Of a stretch of DNA of 64,000 bases, positions 32,993 through 41,955 are shown piece after piece; position 1 is the first letter of the stretch; every line of letters begins with the position of its first letter. The DNA comes from Mycobacterium sp. 3519A (lineage in GTDB: Bacteria; Actinomycetota; Actinomycetes; Mycobacteriales; Mycobacteriaceae). The stretch covers positions 2,214,015-2,278,014 of the forward strand of contig NZ_OESG01000014.1 in the NCBI RefSeq assembly GCF_900240945.1, written 5' to 3'. The notes beneath the pieces were generated by a model. It saw only the letters and a program-made list of their open reading frames with translations, was not told the origin of the DNA and did no database searches. Made by a program: the position numbers and the translations under genes.

Positions 32993-34063
32993 TCACCGCA
33001 TGTTCGAGACGGTGAACAATCCGACCACACCCAGCCCGTACAGGACGGCGACGGCCAGCGAGTCGACACCCAACCGGGCGACGCGGCGATGGGGCCGAAA
33101 CAGTAAGCCGACCGCGTAGATCAGCGTCAGCACCATTCCCAGCGCCGTGAGATAGATGTCGGTGCGCTGGGCTGCCGGCAACACCGCCTGCCCCGACAGC
33201 AGCGTCGCAGGCACGAACAGCACGGGCAGGAAGGCGTTTCCGCCGAGGACGTCCGATACGGCAAGTTGGTAGTCGCCGTGCCGTACCGATCTCAGGCCGG
33301 TGGACAGTTCCGGCAACGAGGTCGCCGCGGCCAACACGGTCGCACCGAACAGCACGCCGGACAAACCCGTGTAGTCAGCGATGGCGTCGCCGCTGCGCTC
33401 CAACACGACTCCGGCGATCAACGTGACGACGGCGGCGAGGCCGAAGCTCACCGCGGCCCTGGCTGTACTGGTGCCCTCGGCGGTGGCCTGCTGTTCGGTC
33501 ATCGCGGTGCGATGCCCGCGGGGCTGCTGTTGACCGTCCGGGGGTTGGCCCGACTCTTGCCAGGGCAACGACCGGCCCGCTCGTCGCACCAGAACGAGGC
33601 CCAGCACCCACACCACCAGGATCAGCAGCGGGGCCGGTGTGAGCCGCCCTGTAATCAGCGTCGCGGGCATCTGGGTGCCTGCGACCGCAATGGCCAACAC
33701 GGCGACGACCACCGCGGCCTCCAACACCAACACCAATGACGCGGCCCGATATGTCAGCGGTCTACAGCCGTGCACTCCGAACGCGTCGAGGGCCACAAGC
33801 ACCACCGTCTGGATGGAGATGCCGCCGAGGATATTGCCCACTGCGACACCGATATTGCCCGCCGTCGCGGCGGCGGCGACGATAGCGATCTCGGGCAGAT
33901 TGGTGGCGATCGCCAACAGGATCAGGCCGCCAAGCGCCGAGCCAAGGCCCAGCCGCGTCGTCAGCACGTCGGTTTGGTCCGACAACTGAATGCCCGCGGC
34001 CCAGATCGCCGTTGCCGCACCGGCAAACATCACCGCCGACAGCCACAACGGCCAACCGCTCAT
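32993..34063 (-). CDS. Sodium/calcium exchanger-family (CaCA) membrane protein
   Basis: A 356-residue antiporter of the Ca2+/cation exchanger superfamily with about ten helices in two repeats. The alpha-repeats are visible as ATNLPEIAIVAAAA with GNILGG in the first half and AATSLPELSTGL with DVLGGN in the second. A hydrophilic Gln-rich loop joins the halves (around residues 175-205). The cation is unknown. The ATG at 34063 was chosen since the longer frame overlaps the DUF6510 gene. It is the last gene of the long operon that starts at 41264. Confidence 0.85.
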   Translation of the reverse strand: MSGWPLWLSAVMFAGAATAIWAAGIQLSDQTDVLTTRLGLGSALGGLILLAIATNLPEIAIVAAAATAGNIGVAVGNILGGISIQTVVLVALDAFGVHGCRPLTYRAASLVLVLEAAVVVAVLAIAVAGTQMPATLITGRLTPAPLLILVVWVLGLVLVRRAGRSLPWQESGQPPDGQQQPRGHRTAMTEQQATAEGTSTARAAVSFGLAAVVTLIAGVVLERSGDAIADYTGLSGVLFGATVLAAATSLPELSTGLRSVRHGDYQLAVSDVLGGNAFLPVLFVPATLLSGQAVLPAAQRTDIYLTALGMVLTLIYAVGLLFRPHRRVARLGVDSLAVAVLYGLGVVGLFTVSNMR

Positions 34064-34073
34064 CGCGTCGGGC

Positions 34074-34352
34074 TCACCATCCGCGGGCAGGCAACCGGAT
34101 ACGCCAGGACTGGGCGCCGCCCAGGTCGAGCCACACGTCCGCCTCGGTCTGCACCAGCCGGGCCAGGACGTGGTCGCACCGCGCGCAACGCACAACGATG
34201 CCAGGGGCGCGCAGATAGACGTGACTCTCGGCAAAGGGCGCGACCTGACCACACCCGGCGCACTTCACCGTCGCGGTCGTGACATCGAATCCGACCACCC
34301 CTGCGAATGCACCCGCAGCGGCGTTACCATCGACGTGCGTCGGTTCTGTCAT
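34074..34352 (-). CDS. DUF6510-type zinc-ribbon protein
   Basis: A 93-residue soluble protein with two CxxC pairs (VKCAGCGQ and VRCARCDH), a probable zinc ribbon, and a C-terminal LDLGGAQSWRIRLP. Proteins of this kind usually sit next to the sulfite-oxidase-fold enzyme and flavin reductase, as here, so it may help that enzyme pair. ATG 34352 is the second of two adjacent Met codons after AGGAAGAAGGA; the first is too close to the ribosome-binding site. Confidence 0.72.
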   Translation of the reverse strand: MTEPTHVDGNAAAGAFAGVVGFDVTTATVKCAGCGQVAPFAESHVYLRAPGIVVRCARCDHVLARLVQTEADVWLDLGGAQSWRIRLPARGW

Positions 34353-34369
34353 CATTCCTTCTTCCTCGC

Positions 34370-35110
34370 CTAGCCGCTCGGCCCGAACCTCTCGGTGCGG
34401 ATGACCGATGGCGAATGGCCCTGATCGATCAGTTTCGTGGTCACGGATTCGACGAATCCCGTTGGGCCGCAGACATAGGTGCGGAATCCGTCCTGGGCCG
34501 TCCATCCTGGCGCTTCGAGGTCGCGGGAGTCGATCCGGCCGGGGGGTCGCGCCGTCTGCGGCGGGGCTGCCCGGGTGTAGAGCACGGCGACCTGCAGCCA
34601 ATCACAGTTGCGCTCGAGGTTGCGCAACTCTTCGGCATAGAAGACGTCGGCCGGACTGCGCACCGAATAGACAAGCCGAAACTCCGCGCTGCCCACCGTT
34701 ATCCGCTGCCGCAGCATCGCCATCAACGGCACAATCCCCGATCCGCCAGCGACCAACAGGTTGCGTGTCCCGTCGACCGGTCGCCAAACGAACCAGCCAC
34801 CAATGGGCCCGCGGAGCTCGATTTCCTCGCCAGGACGCACCGTCATGAGATACGGCGACACCTCTCCGTCGACGATCTCCTGCACGGTGAGTTCGATGCG
34901 GTCGCCGTCGGCCGGATTGCCCAGTGAATAGCTGCGCTGTGCGCTGTACCCGTCCGCAGCGGTCAGCTTGAGATCGATGTGCTGGCCGGCCAAGTGGCCG
35001 CCCCAGCCGGGCACCACCAGTCCGATCGTTCGGGCGGATTCGGTTTCGGGCACCGAGTCCACCACCCGCGCAATCTGCCACCGCAACTTCGGTGTCGAGC
35101 CATTGCCCAC
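34370..35110 (-). CDS. FAD/NAD(P)-dependent ferredoxin reductase-type oxidoreductase
   Basis: A 246-residue flavin reductase with the FAD motif RSYSLGNP, the NAD(P)-binding VAGGSGIVPLMAMLRQR and the C-terminal CGPTGFVES. It lacks a 2Fe-2S domain. The GTG at 35110 overlaps the sulfite-oxidase-like gene end region (stop 35112-35114 is two bases away), so the two are tightly coupled; the larger open frame is antisense-like before this point. The likely role is to deliver electrons from NAD(P)H to the molybdoenzyme made by the upstream gene. This pairing is common in actinobacteria. Confidence 0.85.
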   Translation of the reverse strand: MGNGSTPKLRWQIARVVDSVPETESARTIGLVVPGWGGHLAGQHIDLKLTAADGYSAQRSYSLGNPADGDRIELTVQEIVDGEVSPYLMTVRPGEEIELRGPIGGWFVWRPVDGTRNLLVAGGSGIVPLMAMLRQRITVGSAEFRLVYSVRSPADVFYAEELRNLERNCDWLQVAVLYTRAAPPQTARPPGRIDSRDLEAPGWTAQDGFRTYVCGPTGFVESVTTKLIDQGHSPSVIRTERFGPSG

Positions 35111-35111
35111 G

Positions 35112-35711
35112 TCAATCCCCGGCGTAGCGTTGCTCTTGCCACGGGTCTCCGTAGTTGTGATAGCCCAAGCCCTCCCAGAAACCCAGTATGTCGCTCTCGC
35201 GCAACTCGATTGACCGCACCCACTTGGCCGACTTCCAGAAGTACAGATGTGGCACCAGCAACCGCGCCGGGCCGCCATGCACCGGGGTGAGCGGTTCGCC
35301 TTGATAGGTATAGACGATCCACGCTTTTCCGCCGAGCAGATCTGCCACCGGGATGTTGGTGGTGTAACCGCCGTACGAACCGACCAATGCGGATTCGGCA
35401 GTGGTGTCGACCGATTCGAACAGCGTATCCAGCGAAACGCCCTCCCACCTGGTATCCAGCTTCGACCAGGTGGTGACGCAGTGAATGTCGACAGTGAGCC
35501 GCTCACTTGGCATGTGCTTCAGCTTGGCCCAGTCCCATACGTGTTCGCCGCCGCGTTCGTCGCGGATGGTGAACTGCCATTGGTCGAGATCGATCCGCGG
35601 AGTCGGGCCTGCTTGCAGGACTGGGAAGTCCGTGGTCAAGTGCTGTCCGGGCGGCAACTGGCGTGCCGACTGCGTGCGGCGTCCACCAAATCCCTTGTTG
35701 ACAACAGTCAT
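35112..35711 (-). CDS. Sulfite-oxidase-fold molybdopterin oxidoreductase
   Basis: A 199-residue molybdenum enzyme of the sulfite oxidase fold (YedY/MsrP-like, short cytoplasmic form). The Mo-ligating Cys is in DIHCVTTWSKLD (about residue 78). Cofactor-binding residues lie in YGGYTTNIPVADLL and PVHGGPARLLVPHLYFWKSAKWV. No Tat signal is seen, so it is probably cytoplasmic. By analogy with MsrP it may reduce sulfoxides or other oxidised small molecules. The operon also carries msrA and msrB, which supports methionine-sulfoxide or oxidant repair. Confidence 0.85.
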   Translation of the reverse strand: MTVVNKGFGGRRTQSARQLPPGQHLTTDFPVLQAGPTPRIDLDQWQFTIRDERGGEHVWDWAKLKHMPSERLTVDIHCVTTWSKLDTRWEGVSLDTLFESVDTTAESALVGSYGGYTTNIPVADLLGGKAWIVYTYQGEPLTPVHGGPARLLVPHLYFWKSAKWVRSIELRESDILGFWEGLGYHNYGDPWQEQRYAGD

Positions 35712-35720
35712 TGGTGCTCC

Positions 35721-36017
35721 TTATCCGGTGTTTTCGCGGTTTCCGGGGATGGCCGTTGGCGGCGCTGGTGCGTGGACCGTCGGTGTGAACCGGTTTCCTC
35801 CGGTGGGGTTGATGCTCTTTTCCGTCGGCGCGGGTGTTGGCGCGCCAGGGGGCGTGGTCTGCGTGGTGGTGGTTGTCGTCGGGGTCGGCGACTGGGTGGT
35901 CGACGGCTCGTTGGATCCGTTACCGGCGCAACTGGCTATCGACGCCACCACGCCGACAAGAATCGCTGCGCCCGCGACGACACGCACCAGGCGAACGCGA
36001 TCAAGGGTTTTCGACAT
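35721..36017 (-). CDS. Thr/Pro-rich lipoprotein
   Basis: A 98-residue protein: a basic N-terminus, a hydrophobic stretch (VAGAAILVGVVASI), then lipobox IASC. The mature part is low-complexity (long Thr run and PTPTPAP-like repeats) and ends PGNRENTG, with no known domain. It could be a surface spacer or partner of the neighbouring oxidoreductases. ATG 36017, after GGGAG, overlaps the DUF421 gene end by 17 bp; a Met four codons earlier is less well placed. Function unknown. Confidence 0.7.
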   Translation of the reverse strand: MSKTLDRVRLVRVVAGAAILVGVVASIASCAGNGSNEPSTTQSPTPTTTTTTQTTPPGAPTPAPTEKSINPTGGNRFTPTVHAPAPPTAIPGNRENTG

Positions 36018-36513
36018 GACATCTCCCATCCAGAATGGATATGGCCCCTTTGGTTTCGAGGATGGCCAGGTGAATACCGTCGGCGTTGGCGTGCCCGTGT
36101 TCGCGCAGCAGCGCCTTCAGATCCGCGGTCGTCAGACCGGAACGGCGCAGGTTGCGTTGGTTCACTTCGCCTTCGGCGATCAGGACCATCAGCGGCGGAT
36201 CGATGAACCGGCAGAGGGCGGGAATCAAGCGCAGACGCGTCAGGAGTGCGTGGGCGGCCAGGAGACACAGCAGCGCGGTGGTCGCCTGCAGCCACCCGGT
36301 GTCGGTGGCAGTGGCTGCACGACCGACGATGGCGCCGGCGGCGACAGCGGCGATCCAGTCGAACGGCGCGAATTCCGCCAGGATGCGTCGTTCGGTGAAG
36401 CGGAACAGGATCGCCGCGGTCAGAAACAGCGCCGCGGTTTTGATCGCAACGTCACCAACAGTCGGGAGATCGCCGATGAGGGCATGCACGGCCCCGTTCA
36501 TCTGATCCGTCAT
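36001..36513 (-). CDS. DUF421 (YetF-like) membrane protein
   Basis: A 170-residue protein with two or three N-terminal helices and a cytoplasmic DUF421 domain. Features are [67 protein letters not shown] and a C-terminal [13 protein letters not shown]. Function unknown; relatives occur in envelope and spore-germination contexts. ATG 36513 overlaps the ctaD stop (ATGA), so it is coupled to the cytochrome oxidase gene. Confidence 0.83.
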   Translation of the reverse strand: MTDQMNGAVHALIGDLPTVGDVAIKTAALFLTAAILFRFTERRILAEFAPFDWIAAVAAGAIVGRAATATDTGWLQATTALLCLLAAHALLTRLRLIPALCRFIDPPLMVLIAEGEVNQRNLRRSGLTTADLKALLREHGHANADGIHLAILETKGAISILDGRCHVENP

Positions 36514-38231
36514 CGCGTGGTCACTCCTGGCGTCGCGCGGTGAGAGCGCCGAACGTGGGCTTCGTCGTGTAGCCGGTCCACCATGTGGGGATAGTGCAGC
36601 TCGAACGCCGGTCTTACCGAACGGATCCGGGGCAGCTCGGTGAAATTGTGCCGCGGCGGCGGGCAGCTGGTGGCCCACTCCAGCGAGTTGCCGTAACCCC
36701 AGGGGTCGTCGACCATGACCGGCTCGCCGTAGCGCCAGCTCTTGAACACGTTCCACACGAACGGCAGCATCGACACGCCGAGAATGAACGCGCCGATCGT
36801 CGACACGACGTTGAGCGTGGTGAACCCGTCGGTGGGCAGATAGTCGGCGTAGCGGCGCGGCATGCCTGCGGCGCCCAGCCAGTGGTGCGGCAAGAAGGTG
36901 GTGTGAAAGCCGATCAGGGTCAGCCAGAAATGCAGTTTGCCCAGCCGCTCGTCCAATAACCGCCCGGTCATCTTCGGGAACCAGAAATACACGCCGGCGT
37001 AGCTGGCGAACACGATGGTGCCGAACAGCACGTAGTGGAAGTGCGCCACCACGAAGTAGGAGTCGGTGACGTGGAAGTCGATTGGTGGGCTGGCCAGTAG
37101 CACCCCCGACAGACCGCCCAGCAGAAAGGTGATCAGGAAGCCGACCGAGAACAGCATCGGTGTCTCGAACGTCAACTGGCCCTTCCACATCGTGCCGATC
37201 CAGTTGAAGAACTTGATGCCGGTCGGCACCGCGATCAAGAACGTCATGAAGCTGAAGAACGGCAACAGCACCGCGCCGGTGGCATACAGGTGATGTGCCC
37301 ACACCGCGATCGACAGCGCGGCGATCGACAGCGTGGCATAGACCAGCGTGATGTAGCCGAAGATCGGCTTTCGGGAGAACACAGGAATGACCTCGGTGAC
37401 GATGCCGAAGAACGGCAGCGCGATGATGTACACCTCGGGATGGCCGAAGAACCAGAACAGGTGCTGCCACAACAACACACCGCCGTTGGCCGGGTCAAAG
37501 ACATGCGCACCCAGGTGCCGGTCGGCAGCCAGTCCGAACAACGCCGAGGTCAGCAACGGGAACGCGACGAGCACGATGACGCTGGTCACCAAGATGTTCC
37601 AGGTGAAGATCGGCATCCGGAACATCGTCATGCCCGGGGCGCGCATGCACGTGACGGTGGTGATCATGTTCACCGCGCCCAGAATGGTGCCAAGACCACC
37701 GACGATCAGACCCAGAATCCACAGATCCCCACCCGCGCCGGGGGAGTGGATGGCATTCGACAGCGGGGTGTATGCGGTCCAACCGAAGTCGGCAGGCCCG
37801 CCGGGACTGAGAAAGCCGCCCAGTGCGATCAGGGCGCCGAACAGAAACAGCCAGAACGACAACGCGTTCAGCCGCGGGAAGGCCACGTCGGGGGCGCCGA
37901 TCTGCAGCGGCAGCACCAGGTTGGCGAACCCGAACACGATCGGGGTCGCGTAGAACAGCAGCATCACCGTGCCGTGCATGGTGAACAGTTGGTTGTACTG
38001 CTCGTTGGACAGGAACTGTAGGCCCGGCGCGGCCAGTTCGGTGCGGATCAACAGCGCCATCAATCCGCCGACGAAGAAGAACGCAAAGCAGGCGACGCAG
38101 TACATGATGCCGATCATCTTGTGATCGGTGGTGGTGATCAGCTTGTAGACAAGCGCGCCTTTCGGGGCCATCCGCGCGGGGAACGGCCGGCGAACCTGCA
38201 GTTCGTCAGTGAGATGCTCCTGGGTCGTCAA
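36510..38231 (-). CDS. ctaD: Cytochrome c oxidase subunit I (CtaD paralogue)
   Basis: A 573-residue, 12-helix haem-copper oxidase subunit of aa3 type. Haem a ligand His is in [11 protein letters not shown]. CuB and the cross-linked His-Tyr are in [12 protein letters not shown], with further CuB histidines in AHHLYATG. Haem ligands are in [11 protein letters not shown]. All are intact. It lies alone, without ctaC or ctaE, inside a stress operon after a transaldolase gene. It is therefore probably an accessory copy that assembles with housekeeping subunits. The start overlaps tal by 4 bp. Confidence 0.93.
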   Translation of the reverse strand: MTTQEHLTDELQVRRPFPARMAPKGALVYKLITTTDHKMIGIMYCVACFAFFFVGGLMALLIRTELAAPGLQFLSNEQYNQLFTMHGTVMLLFYATPIVFGFANLVLPLQIGAPDVAFPRLNALSFWLFLFGALIALGGFLSPGGPADFGWTAYTPLSNAIHSPGAGGDLWILGLIVGGLGTILGAVNMITTVTCMRAPGMTMFRMPIFTWNILVTSVIVLVAFPLLTSALFGLAADRHLGAHVFDPANGGVLLWQHLFWFFGHPEVYIIALPFFGIVTEVIPVFSRKPIFGYITLVYATLSIAALSIAVWAHHLYATGAVLLPFFSFMTFLIAVPTGIKFFNWIGTMWKGQLTFETPMLFSVGFLITFLLGGLSGVLLASPPIDFHVTDSYFVVAHFHYVLFGTIVFASYAGVYFWFPKMTGRLLDERLGKLHFWLTLIGFHTTFLPHHWLGAAGMPRRYADYLPTDGFTTLNVVSTIGAFILGVSMLPFVWNVFKSWRYGEPVMVDDPWGYGNSLEWATSCPPPRHNFTELPRIRSVRPAFELHYPHMVDRLHDEAHVRRSHRATPGVTTR

Positions 38232-39334
38232 CGGTCCGATTTCCCGTAGGCGGCGAGCAGTTGGCGCCAGGACGCTGCGAACTTGGCGACGCCGTCGTTC
38301 TCGAGCACCGCGAAGACGTCGGCGAGGTCGACGCCGACGGCGCTGACGTCGTCGAGCACCGCTTGGGCCGAACTCGCTGTGCCGGTGATGGAATCGCCGA
38401 CGATGACGCCGTGGTCAGCGACGGCCTCGAGAGTTTGTTCAGGAATGGTGCTGACGGTGTGCGGTGCGATCAGTTCGGTGACATACCTGGTGTCGGAATA
38501 GGCCGGGTTTTTCACCCCGGTGGATGCCCACAGCGGTCGCTGGACGTTGGCGCCTGCAGAATTGAGTGCGGCATAACGTGTTCCGGCTTCGAACACGTCC
38601 TGGTAGGCCGCATACGCCAGGCGGGCATTGGCGATCGCGGCCCGTCCGCGCAGCGCCATTGCGGCGTCGGTGCCTATCGCTTCCAGGCGTTGATCGATCT
38701 CGGTGTCGACCCGGGAGACGAACAGTGACGCCACCGAATGGATTGCGGAGAGGTTCCGCCCGGCGTGTTGTGCGGCTTCCAATCCGGCGAGGTACGCATT
38801 CATCGCCTGGCGGTGGCGCTCGACCGAGAAGATGAGTGTCACGTTGACTGAAATGCCTTCAGCCACTGTGGCGGTGATGGCTGGCATCCCGGCCGGCGTA
38901 GCGGGGATCTTGATGAACAGGTTCGGCCGGTCGACGATCTTCCAGAGCTCCGCGGCCTGGCTGACCGTCGCCTCGGTGTCGTGCGCCAGTCGCGGATCGA
39001 CCTCGATCGATACCCGTCCGTCTACGCCGAGGGAGGTCTCCCATTGCGGCCGGAGCACATCGCACGTTGCCCGCACGTCGTCGGTGACGACCGCGCGGAT
39101 CGCTGAGTCGGCGTCGGCGCCGCACTCGGCTAATTGGGTGAGTTGTCGAGTGTAGGCCTGGCTTTGGGAGATCGCCTGCGCGAAGATCGACGGGTTGGTG
39201 GTGACGCCCACGACGCTTCTGGTGTCGATCAGTCGCTGCAGGTCGCCCGACTCCAGGCGGTCACGGGACAGGTGGTCCAACCAGACCGACACTCCCGCCG
39301 CCGACAGCGCGCTCAGGATGAGGTTCTGCTTCAT
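38228..39334 (-). CDS. tal: Transaldolase
   Basis: A 368-residue transaldolase of the non-oxidative pentose phosphate pathway, long actinobacterial form. Family features are [30 protein letters not shown], and the Schiff-base Lys in [16 protein letters not shown]. The sugar-phosphate segment [17 protein letters not shown] and [15 protein letters not shown] follow. It would support NADPH supply under oxidant stress. The ATG at 39334 overlaps the stop of a 45-codon ORF as ATGA, and its stop overlaps ctaD. Confidence 0.92.
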   Translation of the reverse strand: MKQNLILSALSAAGVSVWLDHLSRDRLESGDLQRLIDTRSVVGVTTNPSIFAQAISQSQAYTRQLTQLAECGADADSAIRAVVTDDVRATCDVLRPQWETSLGVDGRVSIEVDPRLAHDTEATVSQAAELWKIVDRPNLFIKIPATPAGMPAITATVAEGISVNVTLIFSVERHRQAMNAYLAGLEAAQHAGRNLSAIHSVASLFVSRVDTEIDQRLEAIGTDAAMALRGRAAIANARLAYAAYQDVFEAGTRYAALNSAGANVQRPLWASTGVKNPAYSDTRYVTELIAPHTVSTIPEQTLEAVADHGVIVGDSITGTASSAQAVLDDVSAVGVDLADVFAVLENDGVAKFAASWRQLLAAYGKSDR

Positions 39335-39468
39335 CGCGCTGTTGCCTGGGACGGATGTCGTCGCATGCTCGAGACTCGTGCAGCGATCAGCCCGATCGCG
39401 AACGTGACAACCGGCGAGTACGCGGCGGCCAGCATTTGCCGATCGCGCGTGAGTCGGCGCTCAGCCAT
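39331..39468 (-). CDS. 45-residue single-helix small protein between msrA and tal
   Basis: An ATG at 39468 overlaps the 3' end of msrA (its stop is 39461-39463), and the TGA at 39331-39333 overlaps the tal start codon as ATGA. The 46-codon frame fills the 127-bp gap exactly. The product has a basic N-terminus ([12 protein letters not shown]), one probable membrane helix ([15 protein letters not shown]) and a basic tail. This exact nesting of both ends is strong evidence for translation. No known family is recognised. Confidence 0.7.
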   Translation of the reverse strand: MAERRLTRDRQMLAAAYSPVVTFAIGLIAARVSSMRRHPSQATAR

Positions 39469-39991
39469 TCTGCGACTCAGTGGCACCAGATCCACTGCGG
39501 GAAGCCAGTTTCCATTCCGGCCGCACGTAGTGACAGGTGTAGCCGCTGGGGTAGCGCTCCAGGTAGTCCTGGTGTTCGGGTTCGGCTTCCCAGAAGACGC
39601 CGGCCGGCGTCACCTCGGTGACCACCGCGGCGGGCCACCGCCCCGATGCCTCGACATCAGCGATGGTCTCGCAGGCGATGCGCTTCTGGTCGTCGTCTGT
39701 ATAGAAGATCGCCGAGCGGTAGCTGGTGCCGACGTCGTTGCCTTGACGGTTCTTGGTCGTCGGGTCATGGATTTGGAAGAAGAACTCGAGCAGGGCGCGG
39801 TAATCCGTTTTGGCGGGGTCGTAGGCGATCTCGATCGCCTCGGCGTGTCCGGGGTGGTTGCGATAAGTGGGGTGCTCGTTTCGGCCGCCGGTATATCCGA
39901 CCCTCGTGGACTCGACGCCCGGTAGGTGGCGAAACAGGTCCTCCATGCCCCAGAAGCATCCGCCTGCGAGAATCGCGGTTTTCGTGGTCAT
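39461..39991 (-). CDS. msrA: MsrA, peptide-methionine (S)-S-oxide reductase
   Basis: A 176-residue enzyme that repairs methionine S-sulfoxide. The catalytic Cys is in [12 protein letters not shown] near residue 12. Family segments [23 protein letters not shown] and [15 protein letters not shown] follow. A second Cys in YTCHYV near the C-terminus may be the resolving one. The ATG at 39991 overlaps the msrB stop by one base (TGATG); a GTG one codon upstream is the alternative. Confidence 0.94.
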   Translation of the reverse strand: MTTKTAILAGGCFWGMEDLFRHLPGVESTRVGYTGGRNEHPTYRNHPGHAEAIEIAYDPAKTDYRALLEFFFQIHDPTTKNRQGNDVGTSYRSAIFYTDDDQKRIACETIADVEASGRWPAAVVTEVTPAGVFWEAEPEHQDYLERYPSGYTCHYVRPEWKLASRSGSGATESQNG

Positions 39992-40470
39992 CACCGCGGC
40001 TCCGTCAGCTCGGGATCGGCCTGGTGCGCCTTGCCGAAGAGCGTCAGGTACTCGCCGTAGCCCTCGGCTTCGAGGTTGTCGCGGTGGATGAAGCGCAGCG
40101 CCGCGGAGTTGATGCAGTAGCGCAGGCCGCCCTTGGATGGCGGTCCGTCGGTGAATACATGCCCGAGGTGGCTGTCGCCGTGGCGTGAGCGCACCTCAGT
40201 GCGCACCATGGTGTGTCGGTGGTCGGACTTCTCGACGATGTTGTCGGTGTCGACGGGTCGGGTGAAGCTAGGCCAGCCTGTACCGCTGTCGAACTTGTCG
40301 ACCGACGCGAACAGCGGCTCACCCGAAACCACGTCGACGTAGATGCCGGGCTCGTGGTTGTCCAGGTATTCACCGGTGAAAGGCCGCTCGGTGCCGCTTT
40401 CCTGGGTGACGTAGTACTGCTCCGGGCTCAACCCGGCGACCGCATTCGGATTCTTGTGATAGTCGTGCAT
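39991..40470 (-). CDS. msrB: MsrB, peptide-methionine (R)-S-oxide reductase
   Basis: A 159-residue enzyme that repairs methionine R-sulfoxide. The catalytic Cys is in [12 protein letters not shown], and [30 protein letters not shown] are typical. The two CxxC zinc-binding motifs of many MsrB proteins are absent, so this is the zinc-free form. It is coupled to msrA by overlapping stop and start. Together the pair covers both sulfoxide isomers, consistent with an oxidant-repair role of the operon. Confidence 0.94.
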   Translation of the reverse strand: MHDYHKNPNAVAGLSPEQYYVTQESGTERPFTGEYLDNHEPGIYVDVVSGEPLFASVDKFDSGTGWPSFTRPVDTDNIVEKSDHRHTMVRTEVRSRHGDSHLGHVFTDGPPSKGGLRYCINSAALRFIHRDNLEAEGYGEYLTLFGKAHQADPELTEPR

Positions 40471-40487
40471 CGGTGTGCCCCCTTGGC

Positions 40488-41264
40488 TCAGTTGCGGCCG
40501 GCCATGACGCCGCCGTCGACGTTGAGAATCGCGCCGGTGATCCAGCTGGCTTGCTCGGAGAGCAGGAACGTGATGGCGTTGGCCAAGTCGACCGGGGTGC
40601 CGACGCGGCCCAGCGGGTGCAGGGGCGCGAACGTCGCCAGCGTGGTGTCGATCTCGTCCTTGGGGACAAAGCGTTCGTAGAGAGGCGTTTTCACCACCGC
40701 GGGTGCGACGGCATTGACGCGGATCTGGTGGCCGGCCAGTTCGATGGCCAGATTGTGGGTGAGGGCGTGCAGCCCTGCCTTCTGCATGGAATAACCCGAC
40801 GCCGGGGTCGCGCCGATGGCCTGATGCGCCCACATGGCGCCGATGTTGACGATCGAGCCACCCTCACCGTTGGCAACCATGCCCGCGACCACGGTCTGGG
40901 TCAGGAAGAACTGGGCGTAGTTCAGATCGAGGTACGAATCGTAGGTTTGGGCGTCGTAGTCCAGGAACGACTTTGGAATGAAATAGCCGGCCGCATTGAC
41001 CATCAGTGTCGCGTCGCCGTGCTGTCCGGACAGTACGCGCTGGATATCGCTGACTGCGGTTCGGTCGGTCAGCTCGGCGGCGATGCCCCAGGCTTGACCG
41101 CCCCGGGCGGTCAGTTCAGCGACGGTGTCATCAACGCGGCCCTTTGACTGTCCGATGATCACTGCGCTGCCGCCGCGATCGATGACGTCGAGCGCGACCT
41201 GGCGCCCCATGCCCGCACTGCCGCCGACGACGACGATCTTCTTGCCACTGAACTCTGTGCTCAT
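40488..41264 (-). CDS. Short-chain dehydrogenase/reductase, paralogue A
   Basis: A 258-residue classical SDR with the cofactor loop [22 protein letters not shown] in place of NNAG, catalytic Ser region GAMWAHQ, and intact YxxxK in SGYSMQKAG. The C-terminus has [20 protein letters not shown]. It is closely similar (roughly 80 percent by eye) to the SDR at 53892-54662, which lies in another operon of the same regulon. ATG 41264 follows GAAGGAG, and composite site 3 lies 61 bp upstream. Substrate unknown. Confidence 0.88.
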   Translation of the reverse strand: MSTEFSGKKIVVVGGSAGMGRQVALDVIDRGGSAVIIGQSKGRVDDTVAELTARGGQAWGIAAELTDRTAVSDIQRVLSGQHGDATLMVNAAGYFIPKSFLDYDAQTYDSYLDLNYAQFFLTQTVVAGMVANGEGGSIVNIGAMWAHQAIGATPASGYSMQKAGLHALTHNLAIELAGHQIRVNAVAPAVVKTPLYERFVPKDEIDTTLATFAPLHPLGRVGTPVDLANAITFLLSEQASWITGAILNVDGGVMAGRN

Positions 41265-41325
41265 AAATCAGCTCCTTCGAAGGATGAATAACCGGTCTGT
41301 TGGGGCTCAAGCTTCGTTACGCTTG

Positions 41326-41366
41326 GGGTGAGCTGTCTTCACCCGCGGCGCTATTCACCCGGGTGA
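41326..41366 (-). promoter_or_regulatory. Composite activator site 3 (SDR-Msr-tal-ctaD operon promoter)
   Basis: Read toward the gene: TCACCCGGGTGA, 10 bp, GGGTGA, AGACAGC, TCACCC, then GAAGCT as -10. It predicts a transcript start near 41303 and a 39-base leader with GAAGGAG. Both modules are perfect here. Confidence 0.82.
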
Positions 41367-41399
41367 CTCGGAAGGGCGGGTTGCGCACCGGCGCGATCG

Positions 41400-41547
41400 C
41401 GGCACAGGGCCAGCAGGTAACCGTCAATGACCCTCTTGTGCGGGTCATTCCGCCGCCGAGGTCACGTGTCGTGGCAGGCAGCGCCAAATTCACCACGGTG
41501 CTGTCGAGGAAGGCGACCATCGACACCATCACCGCCACCGCCATCAC
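41400..41547 (-). pseudogene. N-terminal remnant of an MFS (DHA2/EmrB-like) transporter gene
   Basis: The minus-strand frame from 41547 reads MAVAVMVSMVAFLDSTVVNL and then ALPATTRDLGGG. This is the first helix and motif region typical of EmrB/QacA-type drug exporters. After about 35 residues the match ends and the frame runs on into composite site 3. Only this fragment remains, so the rest of the gene was lost. Confidence 0.55.
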
Positions 41548-41583
41548 ACCGCGGCGTCGCGGACTCTCATTGCCGGGTCGTGA

Positions 41584-41940
41584 CTACTGAAAGGGCGCCG
41601 GTGCGACGCCCTCCTGACCGCGCAGTTCGCGCGGCGCGGTCACGCCGGGACGGTCGGCGTCGACCAGGTCGTGGTACTCGGGGTTCTCGGCGATGAAGTC
41701 GGCGACGAATCCGCAATAGTTCGAGATCTTGTCGCCGCGCTGACGCAGATCATCGAGGACAGACCGGACCAACTGCGCACCGAGGCCCTTGCCGCGGAAT
41801 TCGGACTCGATCACCGTGTGGCGGATGACGACGCGGCCACGAATCCGCTTGTAGACCACAACGCCGACTACCTGGTCGTCGATGACTCCCTCGTAGCAGC
41901 TCTTGGCCTGGTTATCGGTGATTTGCATGGCTGAATTCAC
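41584..41940 (-). CDS. Small GNAT-type N-acetyltransferase (YidJ-like)
   Basis: A 118-residue protein of the short GCN5-related family. It reads SCYEGVIDDQVVGVVVYKRI, then VIRHTVIESEFRGKGLGAQLV with the acetyl-CoA loop RGKGLG, and SNYCGFVADFIAENPEYHDLV near the end, with a Cys in the position typical of this branch. Substrate unknown. The GTG at 41940 follows AAAGGAGA. It is last in the run FAD reductase, MDR, aldo-keto reductase, GNAT. Confidence 0.82.
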   Translation of the reverse strand: MNSAMQITDNQAKSCYEGVIDDQVVGVVVYKRIRGRVVIRHTVIESEFRGKGLGAQLVRSVLDDLRQRGDKISNYCGFVADFIAENPEYHDLVDADRPGVTAPRELRGQEGVAPAPFQ

Positions 41941-41955
41941 GAAGGTCTATCTCCT

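Noticed and set aside
36514..37470. Long extension of the DUF421 frame through ctaD
   Set aside because: It is the shadow frame of the conserved ctaD gene; the DUF421 start overlaps the ctaD stop as ATGA.
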